Positions 34,838 to 42,906 of a stretch of DNA of 64,000 nucleotides are shown piece after piece. The notes beneath the pieces were generated by a model that had not been told where the DNA came from, ran no database searches, and saw only the letters and a list, made by a program, of their open reading frames with translations. The DNA is from Lactobacillus colini. GTDB lineage: Bacteria > Bacillota > Bacilli > Lactobacillales > Lactobacillaceae. The translations under genes were made by a program, and so were the position numbers. Location: assembly GCF_017874575.1 (NCBI RefSeq), contig NZ_JAGGLU010000001.1:310001-374000 (forward strand), in the 5' to 3' direction. Numbering within the stretch: the stretch's first letter is position 1; each line of letters begins with the position of its first letter.

Positions 34838-35230
34838 ATGAAAAAAGATAAAATTGCAATATTTCCAATTATAATAACTGAAACCAGCGACTCAAAAGTT
34901 AAATATACCGTTCATGTTCCTGATTTAGATAGAGATACACAAGGTAACACAATAGCAGAAGCAATTGAAATGGGTAAAGATTTAATAGGTACTATGTCAC
35001 TAGTTGAAAAATTACCTGTCAATAATACTAAAATACCAAAAGTTGGAGCTAATTCTATAGCTACACTAGTTGATGTCAACATCTCAAAGTATCAAAGAAT
35101 GAATGATGATAAGACAGTTAAAAAGACCCTCACTATTCCTAATTACTTGAATGAAGAAGCCAAAGAAGCAGGTCTTAACTTTTCAGCTATCTTAACAGAT
35201 GCTTTAAAGCAAAAACTCGGAATTGAATGA
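34838..35230 (+). CDS. hicB: HicB-family antitoxin
   Basis: A 130-residue HicB antitoxin. The N-terminal partial RNase H-like domain has YTVHVPDLDRDTQG and TIAEAIEMGKDLIG. The C-terminal ribbon-helix-helix part has KKTLTIPNYLNEEAKEAGL and FSAILTDALKQKLG. It lies 42 bp after a broken hicA, so it is an antitoxin without an active partner. Its ribosome binding site is weak. The end is closely similar to that of the frameshifted hicB at 34102. Confidence 0.88.
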   Translation: MKKDKIAIFPIIITETSDSKVKYTVHVPDLDRDTQGNTIAEAIEMGKDLIGTMSLVEKLPVNNTKIPKVGANSIATLVDVNISKYQRMNDDKTVKKTLTIPNYLNEEAKEAGLNFSAILTDALKQKLGIE

Positions 35231-35257
35231 TATTAAAATACAATAATATTGTGTTAC

Positions 35258-35309
35258 AATCCTACATTTATAGATACTTAAATAAGTCATCTATGTATGT
35301 AGGATTTTT
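35258..35309 (+). terminator. hicB terminator
   Basis: Eighteen-base arms (35258-35275 and 35289-35306) with two mismatches, followed by TTTTC. It overlaps the end of a LysR fragment on the other strand. Confidence 0.7.
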
Positions 35310-35433
35310 CTAACTTACTAATAGCAGAGCTGACTGCCGTTTCAGATACATAATTTCTTTTAGCTGCCGAAATAAAACCGTGCGTTTCAACAACGTCAAT
35401 AAAATATTTTAGTGGCATTAAATTATATTTCAT
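35287..35433 (-). pseudogene. LysR-family HTH fragment
   Basis: A 48-residue frame from ATG 35433 reads MKYNLMPLKYFIDVVETHGF and then ISAAKRNYVSETAVSSAISKLEKS, the winged HTH of a LysR regulator, and stops. The ~240-residue effector domain is absent. AAGGAG is near the start, so the start is original and the 3' part was lost. Confidence 0.7.
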
Positions 35434-35598
35434 TTTATTCTCCTTAAATAAAATCCCATACAAAAACGGCAAATTTAAATAACCGTCATCAATATTGGTG
35501 ACGGATTTTTTTAATATATTAATGCGAATGTCTGTTTACCTTTAAAGATAGCATACAGATATAACAGAATTTTAAAGGCTATAATATCATAATCGTCT
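35434..35598. other. Intergenic stretch, no recognised feature
   Basis: AT-rich sequence between the LysR fragment and the small LSm-like gene. A short AAATAACCGTCATC...GGTGACGGATTTTT hairpin is visible near 35480-35515 and may be a plus-strand terminator. Nothing else was seen. Confidence 0.35.
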
Positions 35599-35805
35599 TT
35601 AGCCATTTAAAACCTCAATTGATTTAATTTCGGGTTCAGATATATTTAAAAGACCAAAATCTGGTACATCAACATTCAAATACCATAGGCCATCTTCAGA
35701 ATTTTCAGGATCTTCATAACCATCGGCAACACCAATAAAGATATGCCCTACATCATCTATTAATTTTATCTTCTTATCCATTAATTTTAGAAAATCAAAT
35801 TTCAT
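35599..35805 (-). CDS. Small LSm-like protein
   Basis: A 68-residue protein with an AAGGAG ribosome binding site. The pattern of short strands (DKKIKLIDDVGHIFIGVADGY, then DGLWYLNVDV and EPEIKSIEVLNG) looks like an LSm/Sm-type beta-barrel. It is nearly the same in design as the C-terminal 65 residues of the HsdR-like protein at 48103 (DGLYWLDVEV, EPDIKSIEIID). Function unknown. The recurrence of this module in one window is noted as a finding. Confidence 0.65.
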   Translation of the reverse strand: MKFDFLKLMDKKIKLIDDVGHIFIGVADGYEDPENSEDGLWYLNVDVPDFGLLNISEPEIKSIEVLNG

Positions 35806-35919
35806 TTATTCTTACTCCTTACCGGAACTATATGAGTTCTTTTAGCGGAATGATGAGAATTGTAATTTTGTTGGTTTTGCCTGTTAGACGACTTATCGTC
35901 TTACAAATACAAATGACTA

Positions 35920-36114
35920 CTAGTTTACAATTTCCCATCTACCACCTTTTGACGAGCCATCAAGAGATGCTGGATTAGTTTTAGAATACAAATAATCCTC
36001 ACCACTATCATCAATGACTCTATACATTCCCTCTTCTTCGCCTATAATCTCATATATTTTTCCATTAGTTAGACTGTCAACTCCAAACGACTCACCTATA
36101 TATTTTAATCTCAT
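35920..36114 (-). CDS. Small SH3-like phage-type protein
   Basis: A 64-residue protein (MRLKYIGESFGVDSLTNGKI, ending SSKGGRWEIVN) preceded by AAAGGAGG. The pattern of short strands suggests an SH3-like barrel, as in many small phage proteins of unknown function. It lies between the LSm-like gene and a decayed gene near the prophage edge. Confidence 0.6.
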   Translation of the reverse strand: MRLKYIGESFGVDSLTNGKIYEIIGEEEGMYRVIDDSGEDYLYSKTNPASLDGSSKGGRWEIVN

Positions 36115-36193
36115 AAATTACAGCCTCCTTTTACTTTTTTACATTAATGTTTAAATAATTTCGTTCATTGCCTTATCTGTGTATCAAAAAGAA

Positions 36194-36580
36194 CTAAAAA
36201 TTTTTGATTAAAATGAAATTTCCTTTATTATCAAAAACATAATCATGTGCATGCTCTCCGTGCTTACCATAATTATGATGCTTTAAATTTCCGTGATTTG
36301 TAGTATGAATATCTAGTTTCATTATATCATGTTTATCATAAAACCTTCTTTTATCAATAAACTCCATTTTTATTTTTATGATCCAAAATAGACAAAGGTT
36401 CACCAGTTTTGGGCATACTATGATCTGAAGAAATCTTGTAACATTCTTACATTAAAGCATTAATCTTTTCTTCTGGTGTTTTGCCCTCAGCATTTTCATA
36501 AATCCTTAGTAATTTATCAGGATCATAGCTTGCCACATCATCTTTATCACTGAATCTAATTTTGAATTGCAAAATATTAT
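36194..36580 (-). pseudogene. Decayed phage-type gene with His-rich end
   Basis: The best-kept part reads DKRRFYDKHDIMKLDIHTTN and HHNYGKHGEHAHDYVFDNKG, a His-rich end of phage head-associated proteins or nuclease-like effectors. Upstream the frame continues (DDVASYDPDKLLRIYENAEG, EEKINALM), with a nonsense codon after NALM and a frameshift at NGVY. ATG at 36367 could start a 57-residue product but lacks a good ribosome binding site. Family not recognised. Confidence 0.5.
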
Positions 36581-36626
36581 TATTTCTTTTGCTATAATTG
36601 AGTAATAATACGAGGAGGCTTTATTC

Positions 36627-37700
36627 TTGGAAAATACCAAATATATTGAACTAATTCAATCAGAGTTAGAGAAAATGCCATCATATGTGCAAGAATACAA
36701 CTTAGTTACACACCATTCTTTGGCTACTTCATACCAATATTTAACGGAATTACGGCGCTTTTTTAATTGGTTACGTCAAGAGGGCATTTCACATGCAAAA
36801 TTAAACAGTGGTGTGCAAGTTACTACTTTAGAAAACTTACAACGAACAGATATAATGCTGTATATTGACCATCTAAGACACACAAAAAATCAACAAGGTC
36901 ATCTTAATTCACCTACAACAATTAATCGCTCTATCAATGCTTTAAGGTCATTATATAAGTTTCTAACAGTTACCGCTGACCATAATAATGGCGAACCATA
37001 TTTTTATCGCAATGTAATGCTCAAGGTAAAATCTCTTAATGATACTCAGACTTTGAACTATAGGGCTCATATCCTAGAATCGCATATGTACACGGGCAAT
37101 TTAAAGTTTGAATTCATGGACTTCTTAGATCATGAATATGAAAAGACCTGTAATAATCGCGCTAAAACTTCTTTTTTTAAAAATCAGGCACGTGATATGG
37201 CTATCGTGGCCTTAATATTAGGAACTGGAATTCGCGTTTCAGAGTGTGCTGGAGTAAATATATCAGATATCAATCTCAAGGAAGCAATGCTTGACGTCAC
37301 CCGTAAAGGTGGGCAGCGTGATAGTGTCCCAATCGCAGAGTGGACATTACCATATATCAAAAAATATTCTGACAACCGAACTAAGCTTTATTCACCGTTG
37401 ACTAAAGAAAATGCTTTCTTTTTAACTAGCTGGCATAGCCAAACCAGGAGAATGACAGCAAGTGCTATTGAAAAGATGGTAGTTAAATACTCAACAGCAT
37501 TTGGCCATCCCCTTACTCCTCATAAATTGCGCCATACAGTAGCATCCGAATTATATCAAGTAACTAAAGATCAAGTATTAGTTGCTCAGCAATTAGGACA
37601 AAAGGGAACTTCAGCGACCGATCTCTATACCCATGTTGACCAAACTAAACAAAGGGAAGCTCTTAATAAAATTACTCAAAACAAAACACGCACTAACTAA
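36627..37700 (+). CDS. xerS: Tyrosine recombinase XerS
   Basis: A 357-residue tyrosine recombinase of the XerS type, which resolves chromosome dimers at dif in streptococci and lactobacilli. N-terminal core-binding domain (about 1-165); catalytic domain with R203 (GTGIRVSE), K227 (RKGGQR), H299 and R302 (PHKLRHT), and nucleophile Y334 (DLYTHV). The start is TTG at 36627, eight to nine bases after GAGGAGG. It lies beside the prophage remnant but is the host enzyme rather than the phage integrase. I could not identify a dif site with confidence in the upstream region. Confidence 0.88.
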   Translation: MENTKYIELIQSELEKMPSYVQEYNLVTHHSLATSYQYLTELRRFFNWLRQEGISHAKLNSGVQVTTLENLQRTDIMLYIDHLRHTKNQQGHLNSPTTINRSINALRSLYKFLTVTADHNNGEPYFYRNVMLKVKSLNDTQTLNYRAHILESHMYTGNLKFEFMDFLDHEYEKTCNNRAKTSFFKNQARDMAIVALILGTGIRVSECAGVNISDINLKEAMLDVTRKGGQRDSVPIAEWTLPYIKKYSDNRTKLYSPLTKENAFFLTSWHSQTRRMTASAIEKMVVKYSTAFGHPLTPHKLRHTVASELYQVTKDQVLVAQQLGQKGTSATDLYTHVDQTKQREALNKITQNKTRTN

Positions 37701-37737
37701 TATCATTAAACATGATATTGTTATGTGCGCGTTTTGT
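37681..37737. terminator. Hairpin over the xerS stop, shared with the exporter gene
   Basis: Arms 37681-37693 and 37725-37737 (one mismatch) with an inner stem AATATCAT (37699-37706) / ATGATATT (37712-37719). It covers the last xerS codons and faces the convergent exporter gene. Confidence 0.6.
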
Positions 37738-37748
37738 GCTTATTAAGC

Positions 37749-39137
37749 TTAATGTTCCTTTTTCTTAGTATATTTAAACATTAAGACAAAGATTATTATT
37801 GCTAGAATTGTTAAAAAAATATACGAATATTGAGTTCCTTGAGCAGTTGATAAGGCAGATTTAGAATGAGTGGCTGCCTGACTAAAGGCAACAATCGCTG
37901 AAGTTAGTGATGTCCCCACAGCTCCTGCAAACTGTTGTGCGGTGTTTAAAATTGCATTTCCTTGTGGAACTTCAAATTTATTAAGTGGCTCTAAGGTATC
38001 AGTCATAATAATACCTAATGTAGTTCCCATACCACCCATGTAAAGAATATAAACAAACAAGATTATTAAGTTACTCATATGCAAACTAATTAAGCTAAAA
38101 ATTAGCATTGAAGCAACCATAAAAGTTAAACCGATTAAGATAGGTCTTCTTGCGCCCATTTCATCATAGACTTTACCACCAATTGGTCCCATAACAGCAC
38201 CTGCAAATCCAGCGGGTAAAACAATTAGCCCAGCTATTAGTGCAGTATTGCCGTTAACTAACTGAATAAAGTTAGGCAATAAGAAGGCATTTCCTAATGA
38301 GATTACCTGAATCATAAAAAATGATAAAGTGTGTGCACTAAAACTAGCGCTTTTAAACAAAGACAGATTTAAAATAGGATTCTCTAATCCATGACTGCGC
38401 CATATTAACATCCCTAATCCCAATAAGCCTGCTATAATAGCTCCCAAAACTTGAATTGAGATAAAATTATATGAACTTAGATTGCTAAATCCATAAATCA
38501 TACCAATAAAGAAAATAGCTACAAAAATTATACTCAAAGCATCAAATTTAGCCTTATGTAGCTTAGATTTTTGTTCAATGCCCCATATTCCTAACAATAA
38601 AGATATGAATACAATTGGAATCAAAATAAGGAAGATCCATCTCCAGCCTAAGCTAGTCACGATTATTCCTCCAAATACTGGTCCAACTGCTGGTGCGATA
38701 CCAGTTATCATATTGCCAACACCCATCATTGTACCAACGCGGCTTTGGGGAACTTGCTCCATAATAATATTAAACATTAGAGGCAATGAAATACCGGTTC
38801 CAATTCCTTCGATTACCCTACCTAGTAAAAGTAAGCCAAAGCTTGGAGCTAATGCATCTATTAGAACACCTATTAAAAACAAAATGTTGGCTACAATGAA
38901 TAAATTTTTAGTCTTAAAGCTTGCTTTCAAGTTAGCAGATAGAGGTACGATAATCGAAATGGCTAGTAAATAAATCGAGGTCATCCAAGATACCACGTTA
39001 GTGGAAATATTAAATTGCTTCATCAATGTTGGAAATGAAATGTTCATTGACGTTTCAATAATTACCCCACAAAATGATAAAATTCCTGTCGCAAAAATTG
39101 CGGCAAAAACTTTAATTGGAATTTTTTCTTTATGCAT
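37749..39137 (-). CDS. DHA2-family multidrug MFS exporter
   Basis: A 462-residue, 14-helix drug:proton antiporter of the EmrB/QacA type. The motif-C helix is MMGVGNMITGIAPAVGPVFGG, and WMTSIYLLAISIIVPLSANL fits motif D1 of the family. Its start overlaps the end of the marR gene by eight bases, so the two are coupled and the regulator probably represses its own exporter. Substrates are unknown. Confidence 0.9.
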   Translation of the reverse strand: MHKEKIPIKVFAAIFATGILSFCGVIIETSMNISFPTLMKQFNISTNVVSWMTSIYLLAISIIVPLSANLKASFKTKNLFIVANILFLIGVLIDALAPSFGLLLLGRVIEGIGTGISLPLMFNIIMEQVPQSRVGTMMGVGNMITGIAPAVGPVFGGIIVTSLGWRWIFLILIPIVFISLLLGIWGIEQKSKLHKAKFDALSIIFVAIFFIGMIYGFSNLSSYNFISIQVLGAIIAGLLGLGMLIWRSHGLENPILNLSLFKSASFSAHTLSFFMIQVISLGNAFLLPNFIQLVNGNTALIAGLIVLPAGFAGAVMGPIGGKVYDEMGARRPILIGLTFMVASMLIFSLISLHMSNLIILFVYILYMGGMGTTLGIIMTDTLEPLNKFEVPQGNAILNTAQQFAGAVGTSLTSAIVAFSQAATHSKSALSTAQGTQYSYIFLTILAIIIFVLMFKYTKKKEH

Positions 39138-39567
39138 TTTTTCCCTCTTTTCTAATAAATTCTAAAACTTTTTCAACGGCAGCAATTTCTTCCGATGAAA
39201 ATTGTTTCCGCAAGCTTTGATCATCGCTTTTAACATATGCTTTAATTTGTGATACTAACTTTGCGGCTTTTGGAGTTAGCTGTACTAACTTCTTTCGCTT
39301 ATCACTTGGATCATCAATTCTTTCAACCAATTGACGCTTCTCCATTCCTTGAACTAACACAGTTGTCGTTGATCGCCGAATATCTAATTCCTTTTCGATC
39401 ATATGTTGACTGGCAGTATTTTGATCTTGATCTGATAAATAATCAATGACACTCATTTGAGTGCCGGTTATGCCAAGTTTTTTAGCAAAGCGACTCCGTT
39501 CATTATTTGCTGCTACATTAGCTTGCTTAATTAACATTTTAATTGGCTTTATTTTAATATTTTTCAA
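39130..39567 (-). CDS. MarR-family regulator of the adjacent exporter
   Basis: A MarR winged-helix protein of about 145 residues (HMIEKELDIRRSTTTVLVQG, wing DPSDKRKKLVQLT). ATG at 39576 directly touches the AAGGGG ribosome binding site, so the in-frame TTG at 39567, nine bases away, is the better start. A 26-bp palindrome lies just upstream. Overlap with the exporter gene makes a regulator-efflux operon. Confidence 0.88.
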   Translation of the reverse strand: MKNIKIKPIKMLIKQANVAANNERSRFAKKLGITGTQMSVIDYLSDQDQNTASQHMIEKELDIRRSTTTVLVQGMEKRQLVERIDDPSDKRKKLVQLTPKAAKLVSQIKAYVKSDDQSLRKQFSSEEIAAVEKVLEFIRKEGKNA

Positions 39568-39583
39568 AAAAATCATCCCCTTA

Positions 39584-39609
39584 ATATTTGTTAGTATGCT
39601 AACAAATAT
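39584..39609 (-). promoter_or_regulatory. Palindromic MarR operator
   Basis: Perfect 11-base arms ATATTTGTTAG (39584-39594) and CTAACAAATAT (39599-39609) around TATG. It lies immediately upstream of the marR ribosome binding site and is the probable binding site for autorepression. Confidence 0.75.
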
Positions 39610-39643
39610 ATTTTAGCTTTATTATAATTTATGTCAATAAAAA

Positions 39644-39669
39644 AAGAACTCCTCAATTGAGAAGTTCTT
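39644..39669 (-). terminator. Terminator of the EamA transporter gene
   Basis: A 26-base near-palindrome centred on CAATTG with one mismatch, with T-rich flank on the minus strand (A6 on the plus strand at its left). Confidence 0.75.
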
Positions 39670-39686
39670 AGTACAATTTAATAACT

Positions 39687-40622
39687 TTAACGATGATGAT
39701 ATTTTTTAGCAAATGGGCGTTTAGGCTTAGTAGTAATATTCAAAGCCATAGCAGCTAAGATTATTAAAGCTGAACCAATCCAATCAATTGGCAACATAAC
39801 CAGTCCAAAACAGATTACCGATCCAATTGTTGCAGCTAGTGGTTCAAAGGCATCGAGCAAGCTTACAGTTGAAGCATGTATAAAGCGTAGTGAATTAGTT
39901 ATCAATTGAAATGGGATGACTGTCCCGATAATAATTACGCTAGCAATATAAAGCCAAATAAGTGGGTTGTTAGGAATTGTTGGCATTTGGGGATGTATGA
40001 TAATTAAGCAAATTCCTGCAAATAGCAAACCCCACCCAGTTACTACCAAACTTGAAATTTGCCGAATTTTTAGCACACGAATTGGAAGTAATGTATTTGT
40101 AGCAACACCAATTGCGGAAAGAAAGCCCCAAAATAAGACATCAACAGTTAATGATAAATGGGTAAAATTGCCATGGGTTGCAAGCAATACTACGCCTGCA
40201 AAAGCGCTGATTGAAGCAATGATATCTAGAGGTCGAATCACTTGTTTATGACGTAGAGCAAGATAAGCCATAACAAAAAATGGCCCAACAAATTGTAAAA
40301 TAGTTGCGATTGAAGCATTGGCTTTTTGAACAACAATGAAGTAGAACAACTGAAAAGGTATTAACCCAAAAACACCATAGATTAGTATTTCTAAGAAGTC
40401 CTGTTTATTCTTAATTATCTGAAGAGGATGCTGCTTAAACATCCCTGCGCCAGCAATTAAGATCAAGCCCGATATAATCATTCTTATCTGTGTTAACCAC
40501 ATTGGTGTAATATGTGGATCAATATTGAAGAGCGCTTTGGCAAATAATCCAGATATTCCCCACATTACACATGCACTTGATGCTAAAAAAGCCCATAGTC
40601 GCCGCTGTTTTTTCGTTACCAT
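39687..40622 (-). CDS. EamA-family DMT transporter
   Basis: A 311-residue, ten-helix drug/metabolite transporter made of two EamA repeats; WGISGLFAKALFNIDPH opens the first, and FEPLAATIGSVICFG is the typical motif of the second. Members export amino acids, metabolites or drugs; this one is not further assignable. It is a single gene with its own terminator. Confidence 0.88.
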   Translation of the reverse strand: MVTKKQRRLWAFLASSACVMWGISGLFAKALFNIDPHITPMWLTQIRMIISGLILIAGAGMFKQHPLQIIKNKQDFLEILIYGVFGLIPFQLFYFIVVQKANASIATILQFVGPFFVMAYLALRHKQVIRPLDIIASISAFAGVVLLATHGNFTHLSLTVDVLFWGFLSAIGVATNTLLPIRVLKIRQISSLVVTGWGLLFAGICLIIIHPQMPTIPNNPLIWLYIASVIIIGTVIPFQLITNSLRFIHASTVSLLDAFEPLAATIGSVICFGLVMLPIDWIGSALIILAAMALNITTKPKRPFAKKYHHR

Positions 40623-40692
40623 GAGTAAAAAATCTCCTATAGTTTTGATAACTAATCATAACATAGAATTTATTTTAGTTGTGAAACTATGT

Positions 40693-41406
40693 TTAATTAT
40701 TTACTTCGAATAGTATATATCCAGCTCTATCATACCGATCACGTGTTTCAGAAAATTCAAAAGGCGTACCATCTTTCAAAAATGCTACTTGATGTACTGA
40801 CAGAATCGCATCCCCTGCCTTACAGCCTAAATAGTCACAATCATAAGCATCGACCTTGTCAGCAACTATAATTCTATTAGCTCTACCAATATCTAAATGC
40901 AATTCATCTCTAATATAGTTATAAACAGAACCATGCAAAATTTCTAAGGTAATCCCCGGTATGACTTTTACTGGCATAATCGTATATTCTAACTTAGCCG
41001 GCTGTCCATTGACCAGCCTTTGTCTGATAATATCGTAGACTTGATCGTCTGACTTTAATTTTAACTTTTCTGCTTCTTCAGATTCAGCTGTCCTAACAAA
41101 AAATGAAATTACATGACTAGTTATATTACCCTTCCCAGTCATAGAATTAACAAACCCATCATGTTTATTAGCAGCTGTTTCAACCATATGTGGAAATTGA
41201 ATGTCCCGCTTTTTCACATAAATGCCACTACCTTGAACAACGTAGATCATGTTCTTAACAGATAGAACCTTTAATGCACGTGAGATGACTACTCTGCTTG
41301 TTTGATATTTTTTAGCTAGATCTGTTTCTCTGGGTAATTTATCCGTGTATTTCTTGCTTATGATGTCTCTCTCAATATCTGCTGCAATATCTAAATACTT
41401 GCTCAT
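40693..41406 (-). CDS. GntR-family regulator (UTRA domain)
   Basis: A 237-residue GntR/HutC-type regulator. The N-terminal winged HTH has LPRETDLAKKYQTSRVVISRAL and the UTRA effector domain (about 85-230) has YDIIRQRLVNGQPAKLEYT. It is divergent from the GH1/PTS genes, with a 122-bp shared region that holds an inverted repeat. It is the likely repressor of that operon, with a phosphorylated beta-glucoside as inducer, by analogy with BglR/CelR-like proteins. Confidence 0.9.
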   Translation of the reverse strand: MSKYLDIAADIERDIISKKYTDKLPRETDLAKKYQTSRVVISRALKVLSVKNMIYVVQGSGIYVKKRDIQFPHMVETAANKHDGFVNSMTGKGNITSHVISFFVRTAESEEAEKLKLKSDDQVYDIIRQRLVNGQPAKLEYTIMPVKVIPGITLEILHGSVYNYIRDELHLDIGRANRIIVADKVDAYDCDYLGCKAGDAILSVHQVAFLKDGTPFEFSETRDRYDRAGYILFEVNN

Positions 41407-41426
41407 ATCTTTATCACCCTACAAAT

Positions 41427-41482
41427 TGGTAAACTAATATCTTTACCACCAATTTTACTATGTAAGCGCTATCTAATACAAT
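41427..41482 (+). promoter_or_regulatory. GntR operator, promoter and cre of the beta-glucoside operon
   Basis: TGGTAAA (41427-41433) and TTTACCA (41442-41448) form a GntR-like inverted repeat. TTTACT (41454-41459), 17 bp and TACAAT (41477-41482) form the promoter. TGTAAGCGCTATCT (41461-41474) is a full cre match filling the spacer. The operon is therefore probably under both substrate-specific and glucose control. Confidence 0.7.
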
Positions 41483-41528
41483 ATAGGAGAAACAAAAATA
41501 TATATTTTTTAAGAATAGAGGGATATAT

Positions 41529-42890
41529 ATGGATAAAAATTTCTTTTGGGGTAATTCGATATCTAGTATGCAAACAGAAGGTGGCTGGAACGAAGACGGT
41601 AAAAGCAAATCTGTTTATGATGTCCGTCCTGCAACTGATACAGTAAGCGATTGGCATTTTGCTAACGATAACTACCATAACTTTGAGCAAGATCTTGACT
41701 TGATGCAGGATTTAGGCATGAATATGTACCGCTTCTCTGTTTCTTGGTCTCGTGTAATCAAAGATGGTAATGGAGATGTGAATCAAGCAGGATTAGATTT
41801 TTATGACCGCTTAATAAATGGTTGCCTAAAGCGTGGGATTCAACCGATGATTTGTTTATATCATTTTGATATGCCACTTTACTTAGCTAAAAAATATAAT
41901 GGCTTTCTTAGCAAAGAAGTATGCAATGCATTTATTAGATTCGGCAAGATCGTCGTAGATCATTTTTCAGATAGAGTGAAATACTGGATTACATTTAATG
42001 AGCAAAATCTCTACTCTATGCCGGACACTTTTAGAATTGCTGGAGCAGAAAAAGCAGCTCATACTATATCAAATATTTATCAAATTGCTCACAATGTAAT
42101 GTATTGTCATGCAGCTATTGCTAACTACATTCATAAAAATACCGATTGCAAAATCGGAGGTATGTTAGCTTATTCTGAAGTTTATCCGGCTTCGCCAAAT
42201 CCAGATGATGTTTTATTAACACATCGCTACGAAGAATTTATTAACAATAATCTATTAAATGTCTTCTCCTATGGAAAGTATTCAACTGAAGTGCTTCATT
42301 ATGCAAGAAGGCACCATATTCAAGTTGAGATGCTAAAAAATGAAATGAATGAACTCAATCAATGCAGGAGCGACTTCTTAGCTTTCTCTTATTATCAATC
42401 TAGAACATTAGATTCAACTAAGATACCTATTGATACTGCTCCCAATTATTATATGCAATATGGCGATAAGGCTAATCCATATCTTAGAGAAAATGAATGG
42501 CACTGGTCTATTGATCCACAAGGCTTAAGGGATGTCTTAAATAAAATTTATCTAAGATACCATATTCCTGTATTTCCAATTGAAAATGGGATTGGATTAC
42601 GCGAGAGCTGGGATGGTGAACATGAGATTCAAGATAATGAACGAATAAAATATATGAGGAATCATATTTTAGCAACCAAGCAAGCTATTGAAGAAGACGG
42701 GATTGAAGTCTTAGGCTATCTCGGCTGGGGATTAATTGATATCTTAAGTTCATCAGGTGATATGGAAAAACGCTATGGTGTTGTATACGTCAATAGAACT
42801 AATCACGATTTAAAAGATATGAAGCGTGTACCTAAAAAGAGTTACAACTGGTTAAAACAAGTTATTCATTCAAACGGGACAAAATTATAG
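41529..42890 (+). CDS. 6-phospho-beta-glucosidase, GH1
   Basis: A 453-residue GH1 enzyme. The acid/base is E158 in TFNEQN and the nucleophile E352 in PIENGIG. The end SSSGDMEKRYGVVYVNR carries the S..K..Y set that binds the 6-phosphate in this family, so the substrate is a phosphorylated disaccharide or glycoside delivered by the PTS. The EIIC gene follows after 16 bp. The N-terminus (FFWGNSISSMQTEGGW) has the usual Gln of the sugar site. Confidence 0.92.
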   Translation: MDKNFFWGNSISSMQTEGGWNEDGKSKSVYDVRPATDTVSDWHFANDNYHNFEQDLDLMQDLGMNMYRFSVSWSRVIKDGNGDVNQAGLDFYDRLINGCLKRGIQPMICLYHFDMPLYLAKKYNGFLSKEVCNAFIRFGKIVVDHFSDRVKYWITFNEQNLYSMPDTFRIAGAEKAAHTISNIYQIAHNVMYCHAAIANYIHKNTDCKIGGMLAYSEVYPASPNPDDVLLTHRYEEFINNNLLNVFSYGKYSTEVLHYARRHHIQVEMLKNEMNELNQCRSDFLAFSYYQSRTLDSTKIPIDTAPNYYMQYGDKANPYLRENEWHWSIDPQGLRDVLNKIYLRYHIPVFPIENGIGLRESWDGEHEIQDNERIKYMRNHILATKQAIEEDGIEVLGYLGWGLIDILSSSGDMEKRYGVVYVNRTNHDLKDMKRVPKKSYNWLKQVIHSNGTKL

Positions 42891-42906
42891 GAAGAAGTGA
42901 ATAGTT

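Noticed and set aside
36541-36610. dif site in front of xerS
   Set aside because: A short ATTTTG/CAAAAT inverted repeat is present, but I could not match it to the known streptococcal dif sequence with confidence.
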